Source: Streptomyces pseudovenezuelae
GTDB lineage: Bacteria > Actinomycetota > Actinomycetes > Streptomycetales > Streptomycetaceae
Length of the DNA stretch: 64,000 bases
Direction: 5' to 3'
Assembly: GCF_001513955.1 (NCBI RefSeq)
Contig: NZ_KQ948144.1
Coordinates: forward strand, 921,178-985,177
Part shown: piece by piece, positions 1-8,589 of the stretch
Layout of the letters: every line of letters begins with the position of its first letter
Numbering within the stretch: the first letter of the stretch is position 1
Position numbers and translations under genes: made by a program
Notes under the pieces: model-generated
The model's input: only the letters and a program-made list of their open reading frames with translations
Told to the model about the DNA's origin: nothing
Database searches by the model: none

Positions 1-142
1 CGCCCACCGCCACCGTCGACAGCAGCTTCACCGTGTCGTCGTGGCCGGCCGGGCAGTCGGCGGGGGCGGAGGACTCGGCCATGGGGCGGCTGAGTTCGAA
101 GGTGTCGCCGCAGGTCCGGCAGCGGTATTCGTAGCGAGGCAT
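1..142 (-). CDS. FmdB-type zinc ribbon protein (partial)
   Basis: The gene starts with ATG at 142-140 and runs off the left edge, so only about 47 residues are visible. They begin MPRYEYRCRTCGDTFELSRP, the usual opening of the FmdB/CxxC regulatory family. One CxxC pair (Cys8, Cys11) is present, and a later Cys sits in a DCPAGH context that could complete a zinc ribbon. FmdB was named from a formamidase operon, but most members have no assigned role. The C-terminus is outside the window. Confidence 0.8.
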   Translation of the reverse strand, partial: MPRYEYRCRTCGDTFELSRPMAESSAPADCPAGHDDTVKLLSTVAVG

Positions 143-190
143 GAGCACAGGTTAACCGGCGCTCCGACAGGCATGTCCGAAATCTGATCA

Positions 191-550
191 TTGTCTGGTT
201 GGCATGCGGGGGTTCTCTGCCGGCGATCAACCGCGGGAGGAGCCCCCTCGGCTTCGCGACACCACCCCGAACTGCGCGCCGCCGCACGGCACTTGGGCCG
301 ACGGCGGTTCCTCACGGTCACCGCGGCGGCCGCCGCTCTGGCCTTCGGGACCAGCCTGCCGGCCCGGGGTGCGGCCGGCTCCCGCGAACTCGACGCGGCC
401 AGGATCGGCAGTGACCCGTTCACGCTCGGCGTCGCCGCCGGGGACCCCTCCGGTACCCGGCGGTCAGGCTCCCCGGCATCCCGTGCTCGGCCGGGCGGCC
501 CCTTCTTGTCGTCCGTTGCGCGGAACGAGCGGGAAACGGACATCATCTGA
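191..550 (+). pseudogene. PhoD alkaline phosphatase N-terminal remnant
   Basis: The frame from TTG 191 has a Tat-type signal (GRRRFLTVTAAAAALAFGTS) and then DPFTLGVAAGDP. Together these match the N-terminus of Streptomyces PhoD phosphodiesterase/alkaline phosphatases. The resemblance covers about 260-448 and stops right after GDP. The metal-binding catalytic domain of some 450 residues is absent, and the frame ends in unrelated residues at 548-550. I infer a deletion remnant lying in the upstream region of the protease gene. A Tat signal driving another short peptide is possible but unlikely. Confidence 0.6.
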
Positions 551-612
551 TCCTTTTTCGGCGAAACCTAGGGATTCGAGACCTTTCGTACCCCCACCCG
601 AGGAGACGCCTG

Positions 613-1977
613 ATGGCCCACAGACACGTTTCAGCCGGCTGTGCCGCGTTGACGGTACTCGGCGCACTCGTGCTCACGGGGCTGCCCGCGGCCGCGGCCG
701 TCGAGCCCCCCGCGCCGACGCCGGCACCGTCCGCCGCCGAGACGCTGGGCGCGAACAGCCCCTCGCCCGTGGTCCTGCGGGCCATGGAGCGCGATCTGCG
801 CCTGACCGAGGCCCAGGCCAGGACCCGCCTGGTGAACGAGGCCGAGGCGGGCACGCGCGCCGGCCGGCTCCAGAACGCGCTGGGCAAGCGTTTCGCGGGA
901 GCGTGGGTGAGCGGCGCCACCTCCGCCGACCTCACGGTCGCGAGCACCGATGTCGCGGACAGCCCGGCCATCGAGGCCGGCGGCGCGCGGGCGGTGGTCG
1001 TCGACACCCCGCTGGCGGACCTGAAGGCCGTCAAGACCAAGCTGGACCGTGCCGTCATGGGCAAGGGCCTGGAGACGCCGGTCCGGTACATCGACGTACG
1101 GACCAACCGGGTGACGCTGCAGGCGACGAGCCGCGCGGCCGCGGACACGCTCGTCGAGGCCGCCGGCGTCGACAGCGCGCTCGTGGACGTCAAGGTGTCG
1201 GCCGACCAGCCGCGAGCCCTCTACGACATCCGGGGCGGTGACGCCTTCTACATCGACGACACGGCCCGCTGCTCCGTGGGATTCGGCGTCACCAAGGGCG
1301 ACCAGCAGGGCTTCGCCACGGCCGGCCACTGCGGGAAGGCGGGGGCCAGGACCGCCGGGTACAACCAGGTCGCCCAGGGCACCTTCCAGGCCTCCGTCTT
1401 CCCCGGGCACGACATGGCGTGGGTGGGCGTCAACAGTGACTGGACCGCGACGCCCGCCGTCAAGGGCGAGGGCGGCCAGGACGTGCAGACCGCCGGGTCG
1501 GTGCAGGCCCTGGCGGGTGCCGCGGTGTGCCGGTCAGGCTCCACCACCGGCTGGCACTGCGGCACGATCGAGCAGCATGACACCAGCGTCAACTACGCCG
1601 AGGGCACCGTCGACGGAGTGACCCGTACGACGGTGTGCGCGGAGCCGGGTGACTCCGGCGGTTCGTACATCTCGGGAGTCCAGGCCCAGGGCGTCACCTC
1701 CGGGGGCTCAGGCGACTGCACGCGCGGCGGCACGACCTTCTACCAGCCGATCAACCCGCTGCTCAGCACCTACGGCCTCACGTTGCGGACCAGCACGAGC
1801 GAGAGCGGCACCTCCACCCCCGAGGACGGCCAGGAGGGCGCCTGGGCCGCGGGCCGGGTGTACGAGGTCGGGGCACGGGTGACCGTCGACGGAGTCTCCT
1901 ACGAGTGCCTGCAGCCCCATCAGGCGCAGGCCGGTTGGCAGCCCGCCCTCGCTCCGGGTCTGTGGCAGCGCGTCTGA
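613..1977 (+). CDS. Secreted S1 serine protease, streptogrisin C-like, with chitin-binding domain
   Basis: This is a 454-residue secreted endopeptidase of the alpha-lytic/streptogrisin group. Residues 1-29 form a Sec signal. A long prodomain follows, ending near residue 200 just before LYDIRGGDAFYI, which resembles the mature N-terminus of streptogrisin C. The catalytic triad is visible: His239 (TAGHC), Asp267 (GHDMAW) and Ser348 (EPGDSGGS). Residues about 409-454 (GAWAAGRVYEVGARV, ending LWQRV) are a carbohydrate-binding module of the CBM5/12 chitin-binding type. The start is supported by AGGAG at 601-605. A strong hairpin follows the stop. The protein probably degrades extracellular protein on chitinous material. 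Confidence 0.93.
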   Translation: MAHRHVSAGCAALTVLGALVLTGLPAAAAVEPPAPTPAPSAAETLGANSPSPVVLRAMERDLRLTEAQARTRLVNEAEAGTRAGRLQNALGKRFAGAWVSGATSADLTVASTDVADSPAIEAGGARAVVVDTPLADLKAVKTKLDRAVMGKGLETPVRYIDVRTNRVTLQATSRAAADTLVEAAGVDSALVDVKVSADQPRALYDIRGGDAFYIDDTARCSVGFGVTKGDQQGFATAGHCGKAGARTAGYNQVAQGTFQASVFPGHDMAWVGVNSDWTATPAVKGEGGQDVQTAGSVQALAGAAVCRSGSTTGWHCGTIEQHDTSVNYAEGTVDGVTRTTVCAEPGDSGGSYISGVQAQGVTSGGSGDCTRGGTTFYQPINPLLSTYGLTLRTSTSESGTSTPEDGQEGAWAAGRVYEVGARVTVDGVSYECLQPHQAQAGWQPALAPGLWQRV

Positions 1978-1997
1978 GGACACCGTGACGACGTGAC

Positions 1998-2025
1998 GGG
2001 GGCGGGGTCCGCGGATCCCGCCCCC
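1998..2025. terminator. Bidirectional terminator hairpin
   Basis: GGGGGCGGG (1998-2006) pairs with CCCGCCCCC (2017-2025) across a 10-nt loop. It lies between the ends of the convergent protease and serine hydrolase genes. Confidence 0.6.
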
Positions 2026-2036
2026 GCGCCGTCCCG

Positions 2037-3131
2037 CTACAGCTCGGCCAGCAGGGCGTACGCGGTCGGCACGAAGGCGTCGCCGACCCGGAAGCGGCGG
2101 GTGCACAGGGCGGCCAGGGCCGTGCCGGTGTCGGGCCGGAAACCCAGGAAGGCCTGCTGGCCGAGGGTCGCGCCGCCGTGGAAGTACATCGGGCCGCCCT
2201 CCGCGGGGTGCCGGAACCAGGCCACCGTGTGCACCTGCCGGTGTCCTAGGCCGCGCCGGAGCACCGGGCGGCGGACCGCGCGCAGCGCGCCGGTCAGGGG
2301 CCGGTCCGACGGATCCAGGTGCGCCTCCAGGAAGGTGAGCAGGTCGTGCGGGGCGGCCCGGACGGCGCCGGCCGCCTGGAAGCCGCCGACGGCCAGCGGG
2401 GGTAGGGGTGTCGTGCCGTCCCTGCGGTGCCCGGTGGCGTCGGTGTCCGGGCCGCCGGGGACGAGGGTGGCCTCGCTCAGCCCGAGCGGGCCCAGCACCT
2501 GACCGGTCAGCAGCTCCTCCCACGGCGTGCCGGTCGCCGCCGCCAGGGCGTGACCGAGGACGGCGACACCGAAGTTGGAGTAGTGCCAGCGGGTGCCCGG
2601 CCGGCGGTGCTGCCGGTGGCGCAGGAAGGCGTCGACCACGCGCTCGGCGGGATAGCGGGCGTAGGGGTTGGTGCGCCACGCCGGCAGCGCCCGGACGAAG
2701 AAGTCGGCGGGCAGGGCGGGCAGGCCGGAGGTGTGGGTGATCAGGTGGGCCAGGGTGACCGGCTGCTCGTCCGGCCGCCGAGCGGGATCCAGCAGGGCGG
2801 CGGCGGGCTCGCCCCCGGACAGCAGGCCCGTGTGGGTGAGCTGGGCCAGCAGCAGCCCGGTGAACGTCTTGGAGGCCGAGCCCAGTTCGTAGCGCAACCG
2901 CTCGCGGGGCACGGGCGGCGGCGGTGCGGTGCCTCCGGTGCGCACGGTGCGGCGACCGTGCCGGGAGAGGGCGAACACGACGTCGGGCGCGTCCACGGCG
3001 TCGACGGCCGCGTCGAGTCGTCGCCGTACGACCTCGTCGGCCGCGGCCGGTCCCCGCTGCGGGACGTCGGGCGGGAGGACGTCGGTGAGGTCGGGCGGAC
3101 CGCCCGGCCAGGGGTGCGCGCCGACTGTCAT
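2037..3131 (-). CDS. Serine hydrolase, class C beta-lactamase / D-Ala-D-Ala peptidase fold
   Basis: The 364-residue protein has the penicillin-binding fold signatures: SxxK at 85-88 (SASK, in GSASKTFTG), YxN at 184-186 (YSN) and HGG at 318-320. No signal peptide or membrane segment is evident, so it is probably cytoplasmic. Family members are esterases, D-aminopeptidases or amidases. Its ATG overlaps the stop of the upstream gene as ATGA, making it the last gene of the peptide operon. A peptide-processing role there is inference; the true substrate is unknown. Confidence 0.88.
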   Translation of the reverse strand: MTVGAHPWPGGPPDLTDVLPPDVPQRGPAAADEVVRRRLDAAVDAVDAPDVVFALSRHGRRTVRTGGTAPPPPVPRERLRYELGSASKTFTGLLLAQLTHTGLLSGGEPAAALLDPARRPDEQPVTLAHLITHTSGLPALPADFFVRALPAWRTNPYARYPAERVVDAFLRHRQHRRPGTRWHYSNFGVAVLGHALAAATGTPWEELLTGQVLGPLGLSEATLVPGGPDTDATGHRRDGTTPLPPLAVGGFQAAGAVRAAPHDLLTFLEAHLDPSDRPLTGALRAVRRPVLRRGLGHRQVHTVAWFRHPAEGGPMYFHGGATLGQQAFLGFRPDTGTALAALCTRRFRVGDAFVPTAYALLAEL

Positions 3132-4048
3132 GACGGGGTGTGCGCCAGCCGCGTCAGGGCGCGGGACGTGGCCAGGACGGAGGCGAAGGCGGCGACCAGC
3201 GTCGGGTGGTAGACGATGTCGAAGACCTCGTCGGGTTCGCCCTGCGGCATCGTGCGCACGGCGGGCATCGTGCCGTCCGGCTGCTGGGCGGCGGCGAAAC
3301 CCTCCCAGGCCCGCTCGTCGAACGTGGGGTGCGGCAGACAGGCGTCGACGACGAGCAACTCTCCGAGCAGGTCCCAGCGTTGCAGATCGAGCCAGTCGTC
3401 CAGCCAGACCGGAAGCCAGGTCGCGAGGTAGTCGGCCACCCCGGCCGGCAGACCTTCGGGGTTCTCTCCCCAGTCGGTGAGATGGAAGACGGTGTGCGTG
3501 ATGTCGTAGGCGATGTGCCCCTCCACCGTCCAGGGTTCGGGTGCGCGGCCGAGCCAGGTAGCGCCGACGAGGTCGGCTTCCGGCGGCCGGGGCGGCAGGC
3601 CGAAGCGGCGCTGGAAGGCGGACAGACCGAGGCGGCGGACCGGCGACATCTCCAGGGCCGCGAAGCTGTCCAGCCGCTGGTTGAGCCGGAAGGCCCGCTC
3701 GGCCTCGGGGCTGCTGTAGCCCAGCTCCCGGAACGGCAGGTACACCTCGAAGGGGATGGGCGAGAGGGGCTCGGTGCGCTGGCCGCGCACCAGCATCCTG
3801 CCGCCGTCCAGCGTGTGGCACCAGGCATGGTCGATCAACTGCCGCGCCAGCGCGGACTGTCGGGACCCGGCCACGCCTTCGCGGAACAACACCTTGCAGA
3901 TGAGGGCCAGTTCGCCGACCGGTTTGAAGCGTTCGAGGAAGCCGACCTCCGGGTCGACGTCCAACTCCAGCCGGAATCCGTCGCGGTGGGCGTGCAGCCA
4001 CTCCAGGGCGCCGACCCCGACCTGGTGGATGAGGCGCGTGTCGTTCAT
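3128..4048 (-). CDS. DUF6895-like protein, copy B
   Basis: This 306-residue soluble protein is a paralogue of the next gene upstream. Shared features are an N-terminal ALEW/ALTW...HRDGF element, a WLxGxPEPWT segment near residue 165 and FHLTDWGxNP at 188-197. The strictly shared His, Asp and Trp in FHLTDWG could be catalytic or metal-binding. I recall these as the DUF6895 family, with no known function. The ATG overlaps the preceding stop (ATGA) and its own stop overlaps the serine hydrolase start, so translation is coupled. Confidence 0.8.
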   Translation of the reverse strand: MNDTRLIHQVGVGALEWLHAHRDGFRLELDVDPEVGFLERFKPVGELALICKVLFREGVAGSRQSALARQLIDHAWCHTLDGGRMLVRGQRTEPLSPIPFEVYLPFRELGYSSPEAERAFRLNQRLDSFAALEMSPVRRLGLSAFQRRFGLPPRPPEADLVGATWLGRAPEPWTVEGHIAYDITHTVFHLTDWGENPEGLPAGVADYLATWLPVWLDDWLDLQRWDLLGELLVVDACLPHPTFDERAWEGFAAAQQPDGTMPAVRTMPQGEPDEVFDIVYHPTLVAAFASVLATSRALTRLAHTPS

Positions 4049-4986
4049 CCCGGCACTCCCTGTCGGTCGCTCACCGGTTCCGCCTCGCGCAGCCGGTCGG
4101 CGGTCAGCACGGCGGCGAAGGCCGTCATCAGCGTCGAGTGGTAGCAGTCGACGAAGGCGGGCGCTGTGGCACGGCTGCCTCGTCCGCCGACCTCCGGGAC
4201 GAAGCCGGAGTCGTCCTGGGCCGTCGCGAGTCTCGCCCACGCCTCCTGGAACAGGGCGCGCTCCGGCGGTCCGGGCAGGCTGCTCGCCACAGCCAGCAGT
4301 TCGCAGCTCAGGTCCCACTGCTCGTCCTCCAGGCAGGTGTCGAGCCAGGGCGGCAGCCAGTGCCGGAGGTAGGCCGCGACCGGCGGGGGCACGGCCCGCG
4401 GGTTCAGGCCCCAGTCGGTGAGATGGAAGATCACATGGGTCAGCGTGTAGCCGGCGGCCAGCTCGAACGTCCAGGGCTCCGGCAGTCCGGCGAGCCAGGT
4501 GCGGTCCAGCGCCCGCGCCATGTCCCCGTGTTCCGGGATGCCGCTGCGGCGCTCGGAGTTGAGCACGCTCATACGCCGGTTCGGCTCCTGCTCCGTCATC
4601 TGCCAGCCGCGGGTGCGGGCCATCGTGGCGGTGGCACGCTCGTAGCCCTCGTGGCGCAGGCCCGCCGAGGCGAAGGCCGCGTACACCTCCAGCGGATACG
4701 TCGCGAAGGGTTCGAGGCGCTGCAACTCCAGGAACAGGGCGCCCCGCCCGGTCTGGTGCCAGGCGAAGGACAGCAGGTCGCAGGCCATCACGTGGAGCGG
4801 GGTGGCCGGATCGGTGTGCCGGCGTACGCAGACGCACACCTGGGCCAGCTCCCCGAGGGGCTTCCAGGTGGTGTTCACGTTGCCGTGCTCGGCGAGCGCG
4901 TCGTCCCCGAGCGCGAATCCGTCGCGGTGGTCGCACACCCAGGTCAGCGCGGCCTCGCCCAGGTCCCGGATCTCGTGCGCCGTCAC
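4045..4986 (-). CDS. DUF6895-like protein, copy A
   Basis: A 313-residue protein starting at GTG in a GTGA overlap with the gene before it. It carries HRDGF at 20-24, PEPWT at 169-173 and FHLTDWGLNP at 187-196, all shared with copy B at similar positions. Overall divergence between the copies is large, so they probably do different jobs or form a heteromer rather than being a recent duplication. No transmembrane segment or known enzymatic motif is seen. The function is unknown; the DUF number is from memory. Confidence 0.8.
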   Translation of the reverse strand: MTAHEIRDLGEAALTWVCDHRDGFALGDDALAEHGNVNTTWKPLGELAQVCVCVRRHTDPATPLHVMACDLLSFAWHQTGRGALFLELQRLEPFATYPLEVYAAFASAGLRHEGYERATATMARTRGWQMTEQEPNRRMSVLNSERRSGIPEHGDMARALDRTWLAGLPEPWTFELAAGYTLTHVIFHLTDWGLNPRAVPPPVAAYLRHWLPPWLDTCLEDEQWDLSCELLAVASSLPGPPERALFQEAWARLATAQDDSGFVPEVGGRGSRATAPAFVDCYHSTLMTAFAAVLTADRLREAEPVSDRQGVPG

Positions 4987-5696
4987 ACCAGCACTCCGGT
5001 CCGCAGCAGTTGAGCGGCCTCGACCTGGAGCGCCACCCGGGCGTCCTCGCCGCCCATCTGCGCCACGAACTCCAGCCCGGTGTCCAGGCCCAGGGTCCGC
5101 GGCACCTCGTCGAGGAGGACCAGCCAGCGTCCCGCTCCGGCCGCCTGGAGCCAGTCGCGGCGGCGGACCGCCCGGACGAATCCCCGGGCGACGTCGACCG
5201 GACGGCGGCGCGCCGCCCGGGCCACCGCGCAGTCCTCGCCGGGCAGCGCGAGCGCGGCGAGCACGGCGAGTTGATGGGTCAGCAGCTGCCAGGGCGCGTC
5301 GTCGAGCCAGGCCGCCCCGGGTTCGGGGCCGGCGCCGGACGCGCCGTCGAGGGAGGCGTCCAGCCGCAGGAGTGCCCGCCTCATGGCCCAGTGGCTCCAC
5401 ATCGAGGTGGGGGACGCGTCGGCGGGCGGCGGATAGGCGTGCACGGCCTTGCTGAGGACGGTGAGGTCGTCGGGGTCGGGGGGCGGGCTGCGCAGCAGGA
5501 CGCTCGGCAGGACGGCATCGGCTCCCACCACCCGTACGGCGGCGAGGGACGGGTCGGCGGCCGTCTCGGGGCCGTGCCCCTCGGCGACCGTGCCGGCGAG
5601 CCGGAAGCGGTCTCCGCTCCGAAGAGCGGAGACCAGTTCCGACGTGAGGCCCTGCACCGCGCCCGCGAGGCGGGTCGAAGTGCCTGACTGCTCCAT
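4983..5696 (-). CDS. Unknown protein in RiPP-like operon
   Basis: The 237-residue protein starts MEQSGTSTRL. It has an Ala/Leu-rich helical character, with segments such as WLQAAGAGRWLVLLDEVP, and no motif I recognise. It lies 13 bp after the small peptide gene and overlaps the next gene by GTGA. The position between a peptide and two unknown paralogues suggests an accessory or scaffold role in the same pathway, which is inference only. Confidence 0.7.
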   Translation of the reverse strand: MEQSGTSTRLAGAVQGLTSELVSALRSGDRFRLAGTVAEGHGPETAADPSLAAVRVVGADAVLPSVLLRSPPPDPDDLTVLSKAVHAYPPPADASPTSMWSHWAMRRALLRLDASLDGASGAGPEPGAAWLDDAPWQLLTHQLAVLAALALPGEDCAVARAARRRPVDVARGFVRAVRRRDWLQAAGAGRWLVLLDEVPRTLGLDTGLEFVAQMGGEDARVALQVEAAQLLRTGVLV

Positions 5697-5709
5697 TCGG
5701 ATTCTCCCG

Positions 5710-5898
5710 TCAGCCCTTCTTCGGCCGTGGCGTCGGAGGCGACAGCAGGAGGTTGCTCGTCGAGGACGTCAGAGCAAGCGCCGCGCACTGGCGGCTGTCG
5801 CGGTAGTACCCGTCGGCCTCGACGGGGTCGAGAGCCGCTTCGACGTCGGTGCCGGGAACCTCGGTGAGGTCCTCGAGCTGGAATTCGGTGGAGGACAT
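5710..5898 (-). CDS. Small RiPP-precursor-like peptide (62 aa)
   Basis: The peptide begins MSSTEFQLEDLTEVPG. Residues 1-30 are acidic and leader-like, followed by GYYRDSRQCAALAL. The C-terminus is rich in Ser/Thr/Pro with a basic tail (TSSTSNLLLSPPTPRPKKG). The bipartite layout, one Cys, and position as first gene of a coupled operon resemble a ribosomal peptide precursor. A good ribosome site (AAGGAG, around 5907-5912) lies upstream. No classical modifying enzyme (LanB/C/M, YcaO, radical SAM) is nearby, so a standard RiPP class cannot be assigned. It might instead be a small structural partner of the DUF6895-like proteins. Confidence 0.65.
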   Translation of the reverse strand: MSSTEFQLEDLTEVPGTDVEAALDPVEADGYYRDSRQCAALALTSSTSNLLLSPPTPRPKKG

Positions 5899-5956
5899 AC
5901 CAGCATCTCCTTTTTGAGAGATATGTAGGTCTCAGTCCATGTCACCGCATTGGGGC

Positions 5957-5985
5957 GATCTATGCAAAAAAGGTCGATTTGTCTA
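5957..5985 (-). promoter_or_regulatory. Putative sigma70-type promoter of the peptide operon
   Basis: On the minus strand TAGACA (5985-5980) and TAGATC (5962-5957) are separated by 17 bp. They sit in an unusually AT-rich stretch about 60 bp upstream of the peptide start. Both boxes are near the Streptomyces vegetative consensus. Confidence 0.4.
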
Positions 5986-6033
5986 GTTCGTGCGAGCTTC
6001 AACTGCCTGCCCGCGAGTAGTTGACGAGCCGTT

Positions 6034-7410
6034 CTAGTGCGCGCCCCCGCGCTCCTCACGGATCTGCGCGACCACCCGGGCCACCGTCTGCCGTACCGCT
6101 TCCGTCTCGGTGAGGAAGTGCCAGTAGTCGGGGTGGCGGCCCTCCAGGCCGGCGATCGCCCGGTCAAGGCGGGCCACCGAGTCGTCCAGGGGGCGCGCGT
6201 GCCGGGGGTCGGGGGTGGTGCGGCCGGTCATGGCCAGGCGCTGCGCGTCGCGGATGGCGAAACGGGTGCGGTCGATCTCCTGCTGGGGGTCCTTCTGCAC
6301 GGCGTTCAGCCGGTGCAGCCGGTCCCCGGCGGCGGACACGGACTCGTCGGTGGTGTTGAGCAGGGCGCGGACCGTGGACAGCAGCGAGGTCGCGTCCGGC
6401 CAGCGCTGTTCGTCGCGCGCGACGCGGGCCTCGCGGAGCTTTCGCTCGGCCTGCCGGACGTTCTCCGCGGCCTGGTCGGGGACGTGCTGGAGGTCCTGCC
6501 AGCAGGCTGCGGTGAAGCGGCGGCGCAGTTCGCTGAGGACCGGTTCGACCTGGCCCGTGCGGGTGGTGAGAGCCTCGGCGCGGGTGCGCAGGGAGACCAG
6601 CCGGTGGTCGATCTCGGCGGCCCGCTCGGGCAGCCGCTCGGCCTCGACCCGGATCGACTCGGCCTCCCGGGCGACCCGTTCGGCGCGCTTCAGGGTCTGC
6701 GGTACGCCGTGCTGTCCGGCGCCCTGGTTGAGCTTGGTCAGTTCGGGTCCGAGGGCGGCGAGCCGGGCGGCGAGGGCGTCCGCCTTCAGCCCCGACTCCC
6801 GTACCGCGTCCAGGGCGTTGGAGGCGGCCAGCAGCCCCTGCCGGGCCCGCTCCACCGCCGGGGCGAGCCGGGCCAGCTGGGTCTCGGCCTTGCCGAGCAG
6901 CGGGCCGAGGCTGTCGCCGAAGCGGTCCAGCTCCTTCTTGACGTTGCCGAGGTCGTCCTTGGCCCGGGTGAGCTCGGTGCGCGCGTGCGCGGCGACCGAG
7001 GCCTCCAGGTCGTCGCGGTCGAGGTCATGGGCGTCGACGGCCTCGATGTAGTGGCTGCTGGCCTCGTCGATGCGCCCGCTGATCGCCTGGAAGTCGGCGA
7101 CCGCCCGCCGGGCGGCGGGGGAGTCGTCGACGGCCGTGATGGTCTCTATCGAGATCCGCAGATCCCGCTGGGCGGTGTCCAGTTCGTAGAAGGCGGCCGC
7201 GGCGGCGTCCTTCGCGGCCTGCGCCTCGGCCCGCTGGCTCTCCGCGCGCCCGCCGAACCAGCGCCGGGTGCCGCCGCCGGCGAACGAGGTCGGCAGCGCG
7301 AGGGCGGCGAGCAGGGGCAGCCCGACGAGCGTGAGGGTGTCCCTGAGCGCCTGGCGGTGTGCGCGCGGCACCGACGACGACGAGTACGACTGCGGTGGTG
7401 TCGCCGTCAC
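6034..7410 (-). CDS. Membrane-anchored coiled-coil protein
   Basis: The 458-residue protein starts at GTG after GAGAGGGAT. One hydrophobic segment lies at about 25-45 (LTLVGLPLLAALALPTSF). The remaining 400 residues are Ala/Arg/Glu-rich and predicted to form long coiled coils. No catalytic motif is visible. Such proteins are widespread in Streptomyces without assigned function; a structural or scaffold role at the membrane is inference. It is separated from the peptide operon by a 135-bp promoter-bearing gap. Confidence 0.8.
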   Translation of the reverse strand: MTATPPQSYSSSSVPRAHRQALRDTLTLVGLPLLAALALPTSFAGGGTRRWFGGRAESQRAEAQAAKDAAAAAFYELDTAQRDLRISIETITAVDDSPAARRAVADFQAISGRIDEASSHYIEAVDAHDLDRDDLEASVAAHARTELTRAKDDLGNVKKELDRFGDSLGPLLGKAETQLARLAPAVERARQGLLAASNALDAVRESGLKADALAARLAALGPELTKLNQGAGQHGVPQTLKRAERVAREAESIRVEAERLPERAAEIDHRLVSLRTRAEALTTRTGQVEPVLSELRRRFTAACWQDLQHVPDQAAENVRQAERKLREARVARDEQRWPDATSLLSTVRALLNTTDESVSAAGDRLHRLNAVQKDPQQEIDRTRFAIRDAQRLAMTGRTTPDPRHARPLDDSVARLDRAIAGLEGRHPDYWHFLTETEAVRQTVARVVAQIREERGGAH

Positions 7411-7490
7411 ATCCCTCTCCCGTGCTGTGGTCCGTCCTGGCGGGGCCCGGTGTCATTCTCCCACCGGTAAGGGACGAACACACGGGCCGG

Positions 7491-8261
7491 TCAGTTCGTG
7501 GTTCGCACGGTGACTTTGCCGTCTCCGCTCTGGGCGGACACCACGTGGTCGCTGGACTCGGACCGGGGCACGGACACGTCGACCCCTCCGTCGCCGGTCT
7601 TCGTGTCGACGCGGTAGGTGCCCTTCGGCAGTTCGACGGTCACGGAGCCGTCGCCGCTGCGGGTCTCCACCCGGTCCGGTACGGCGCCCAGTTCGAGGTG
7701 GAGCGAGCCGTCCCCGGTGCGGGCGGTGACCCGGCGGGAGGTGACCTGGGCGCGCAGCGATCCGTCGCCGGAGCGCAGCTCCAGCGGCCCGCTGGAGTCG
7801 GTGACGCGCACGGACCCGTCCCCGGTGCTGATGCTCAGCGGCCGGGTGAAGCCCCGGGCCCGCACGCTGCCGTCGCCGTCCTCGACCTTCACGCTGATGT
7901 CCCGGGGTACCTCGATGCGGTGCTTGGCCGCGCAGTCGGCCACGACGCCGCTGCACTTCATCCGCAGCACCAGCCGGTCGCCCTTCATCGACCAGGTCAC
8001 CTCGGGGTCCTTGCCGACGGCGACGGTTCCCTGGAACCAGCGGGTGACCTCGACCGTCCCCGACTTGTTCGAATCGGCGGCGACGATCTCCAGCGCCGAG
8101 TCGTCGGAGTCGACGGTCAGGGTGCGGCCCTGGAGGGCGAAGGACTTGTGGTCGGGGGTCTTGTCGTCCCCGGCGGAGGCACCGCAGGCGGTGGCCCCCG
8201 CGACGACGAGCGCGAGGACCCCGGCCGCGGTGGCGGCACGTGCGGGAACGGAACGGACCAT
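7491..8261 (-). CDS. DUF4097-type beta-repeat lipoprotein
   Basis: The 256-residue protein has a signal with a lipobox-like end (AGATAC) placing the lipid-modified Cys near residue 26. The mature part repeats short units such as DGSVRARG, TGDGSVRV, SGDGSLRA, TGDGSLHL and SGDGSVTV at about 20-residue spacing. This is typical of the DUF4097/DUF2807 right-handed beta-helix. It probably sits on the outer face of the membrane. Its ligand is unknown. Confidence 0.85.
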   Translation of the reverse strand: MVRSVPARAATAAGVLALVVAGATACGASAGDDKTPDHKSFALQGRTLTVDSDDSALEIVAADSNKSGTVEVTRWFQGTVAVGKDPEVTWSMKGDRLVLRMKCSGVVADCAAKHRIEVPRDISVKVEDGDGSVRARGFTRPLSISTGDGSVRVTDSSGPLELRSGDGSLRAQVTSRRVTARTGDGSLHLELGAVPDRVETRSGDGSVTVELPKGTYRVDTKTGDGGVDVSVPRSESSDHVVSAQSGDGKVTVRTTN

Positions 8262-8429
8262 GACGATCTCCCCCTGATCTAGCCCTGGGCGGGCGGTTCG
8301 CGGGCAGTCCGCGAGCCTGCTTCGACCCTAGGGACCGGGGCTTTCGAGGGGGATCCGGGCCGCTCCCGGATCCGGGGTGGGGTTTTCCCCCGTATCGACC
8401 CTGACTTCCCTGAGCCCTCGATCAAGGGT

Positions 8430-8460
8430 TTGCAGGGCAGGGCTCCGGGCAAGGTAGGCT
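8430..8460 (+). promoter_or_regulatory. Putative promoter of tRNA-Val
   Basis: TAGGCT at 8455-8460 is a good -10 box about 14 bp before the tRNA. TTGCAG at 8430-8435 is a possible -35 with a rather long 19-bp spacer. Confidence 0.4.
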
Positions 8461-8473
8461 GTCGACTCGTCTC

Positions 8474-8545
<72 letters not shown>

Positions 8546-8549
8546 CATC

Positions 8550-8586
8550 ACGAAGGACCCCGGCCGACTCGGCCGGGGTCCTTCGT
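8550..8586. terminator. Strong bidirectional terminator
   Basis: A perfect 16-bp stem (8550-8565 with 8571-8586) closes a GACTC loop. It ends the tRNA transcript and probably also the convergent gene at 8590-8928. Confidence 0.85.
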
Positions 8587-8589
8587 CGT

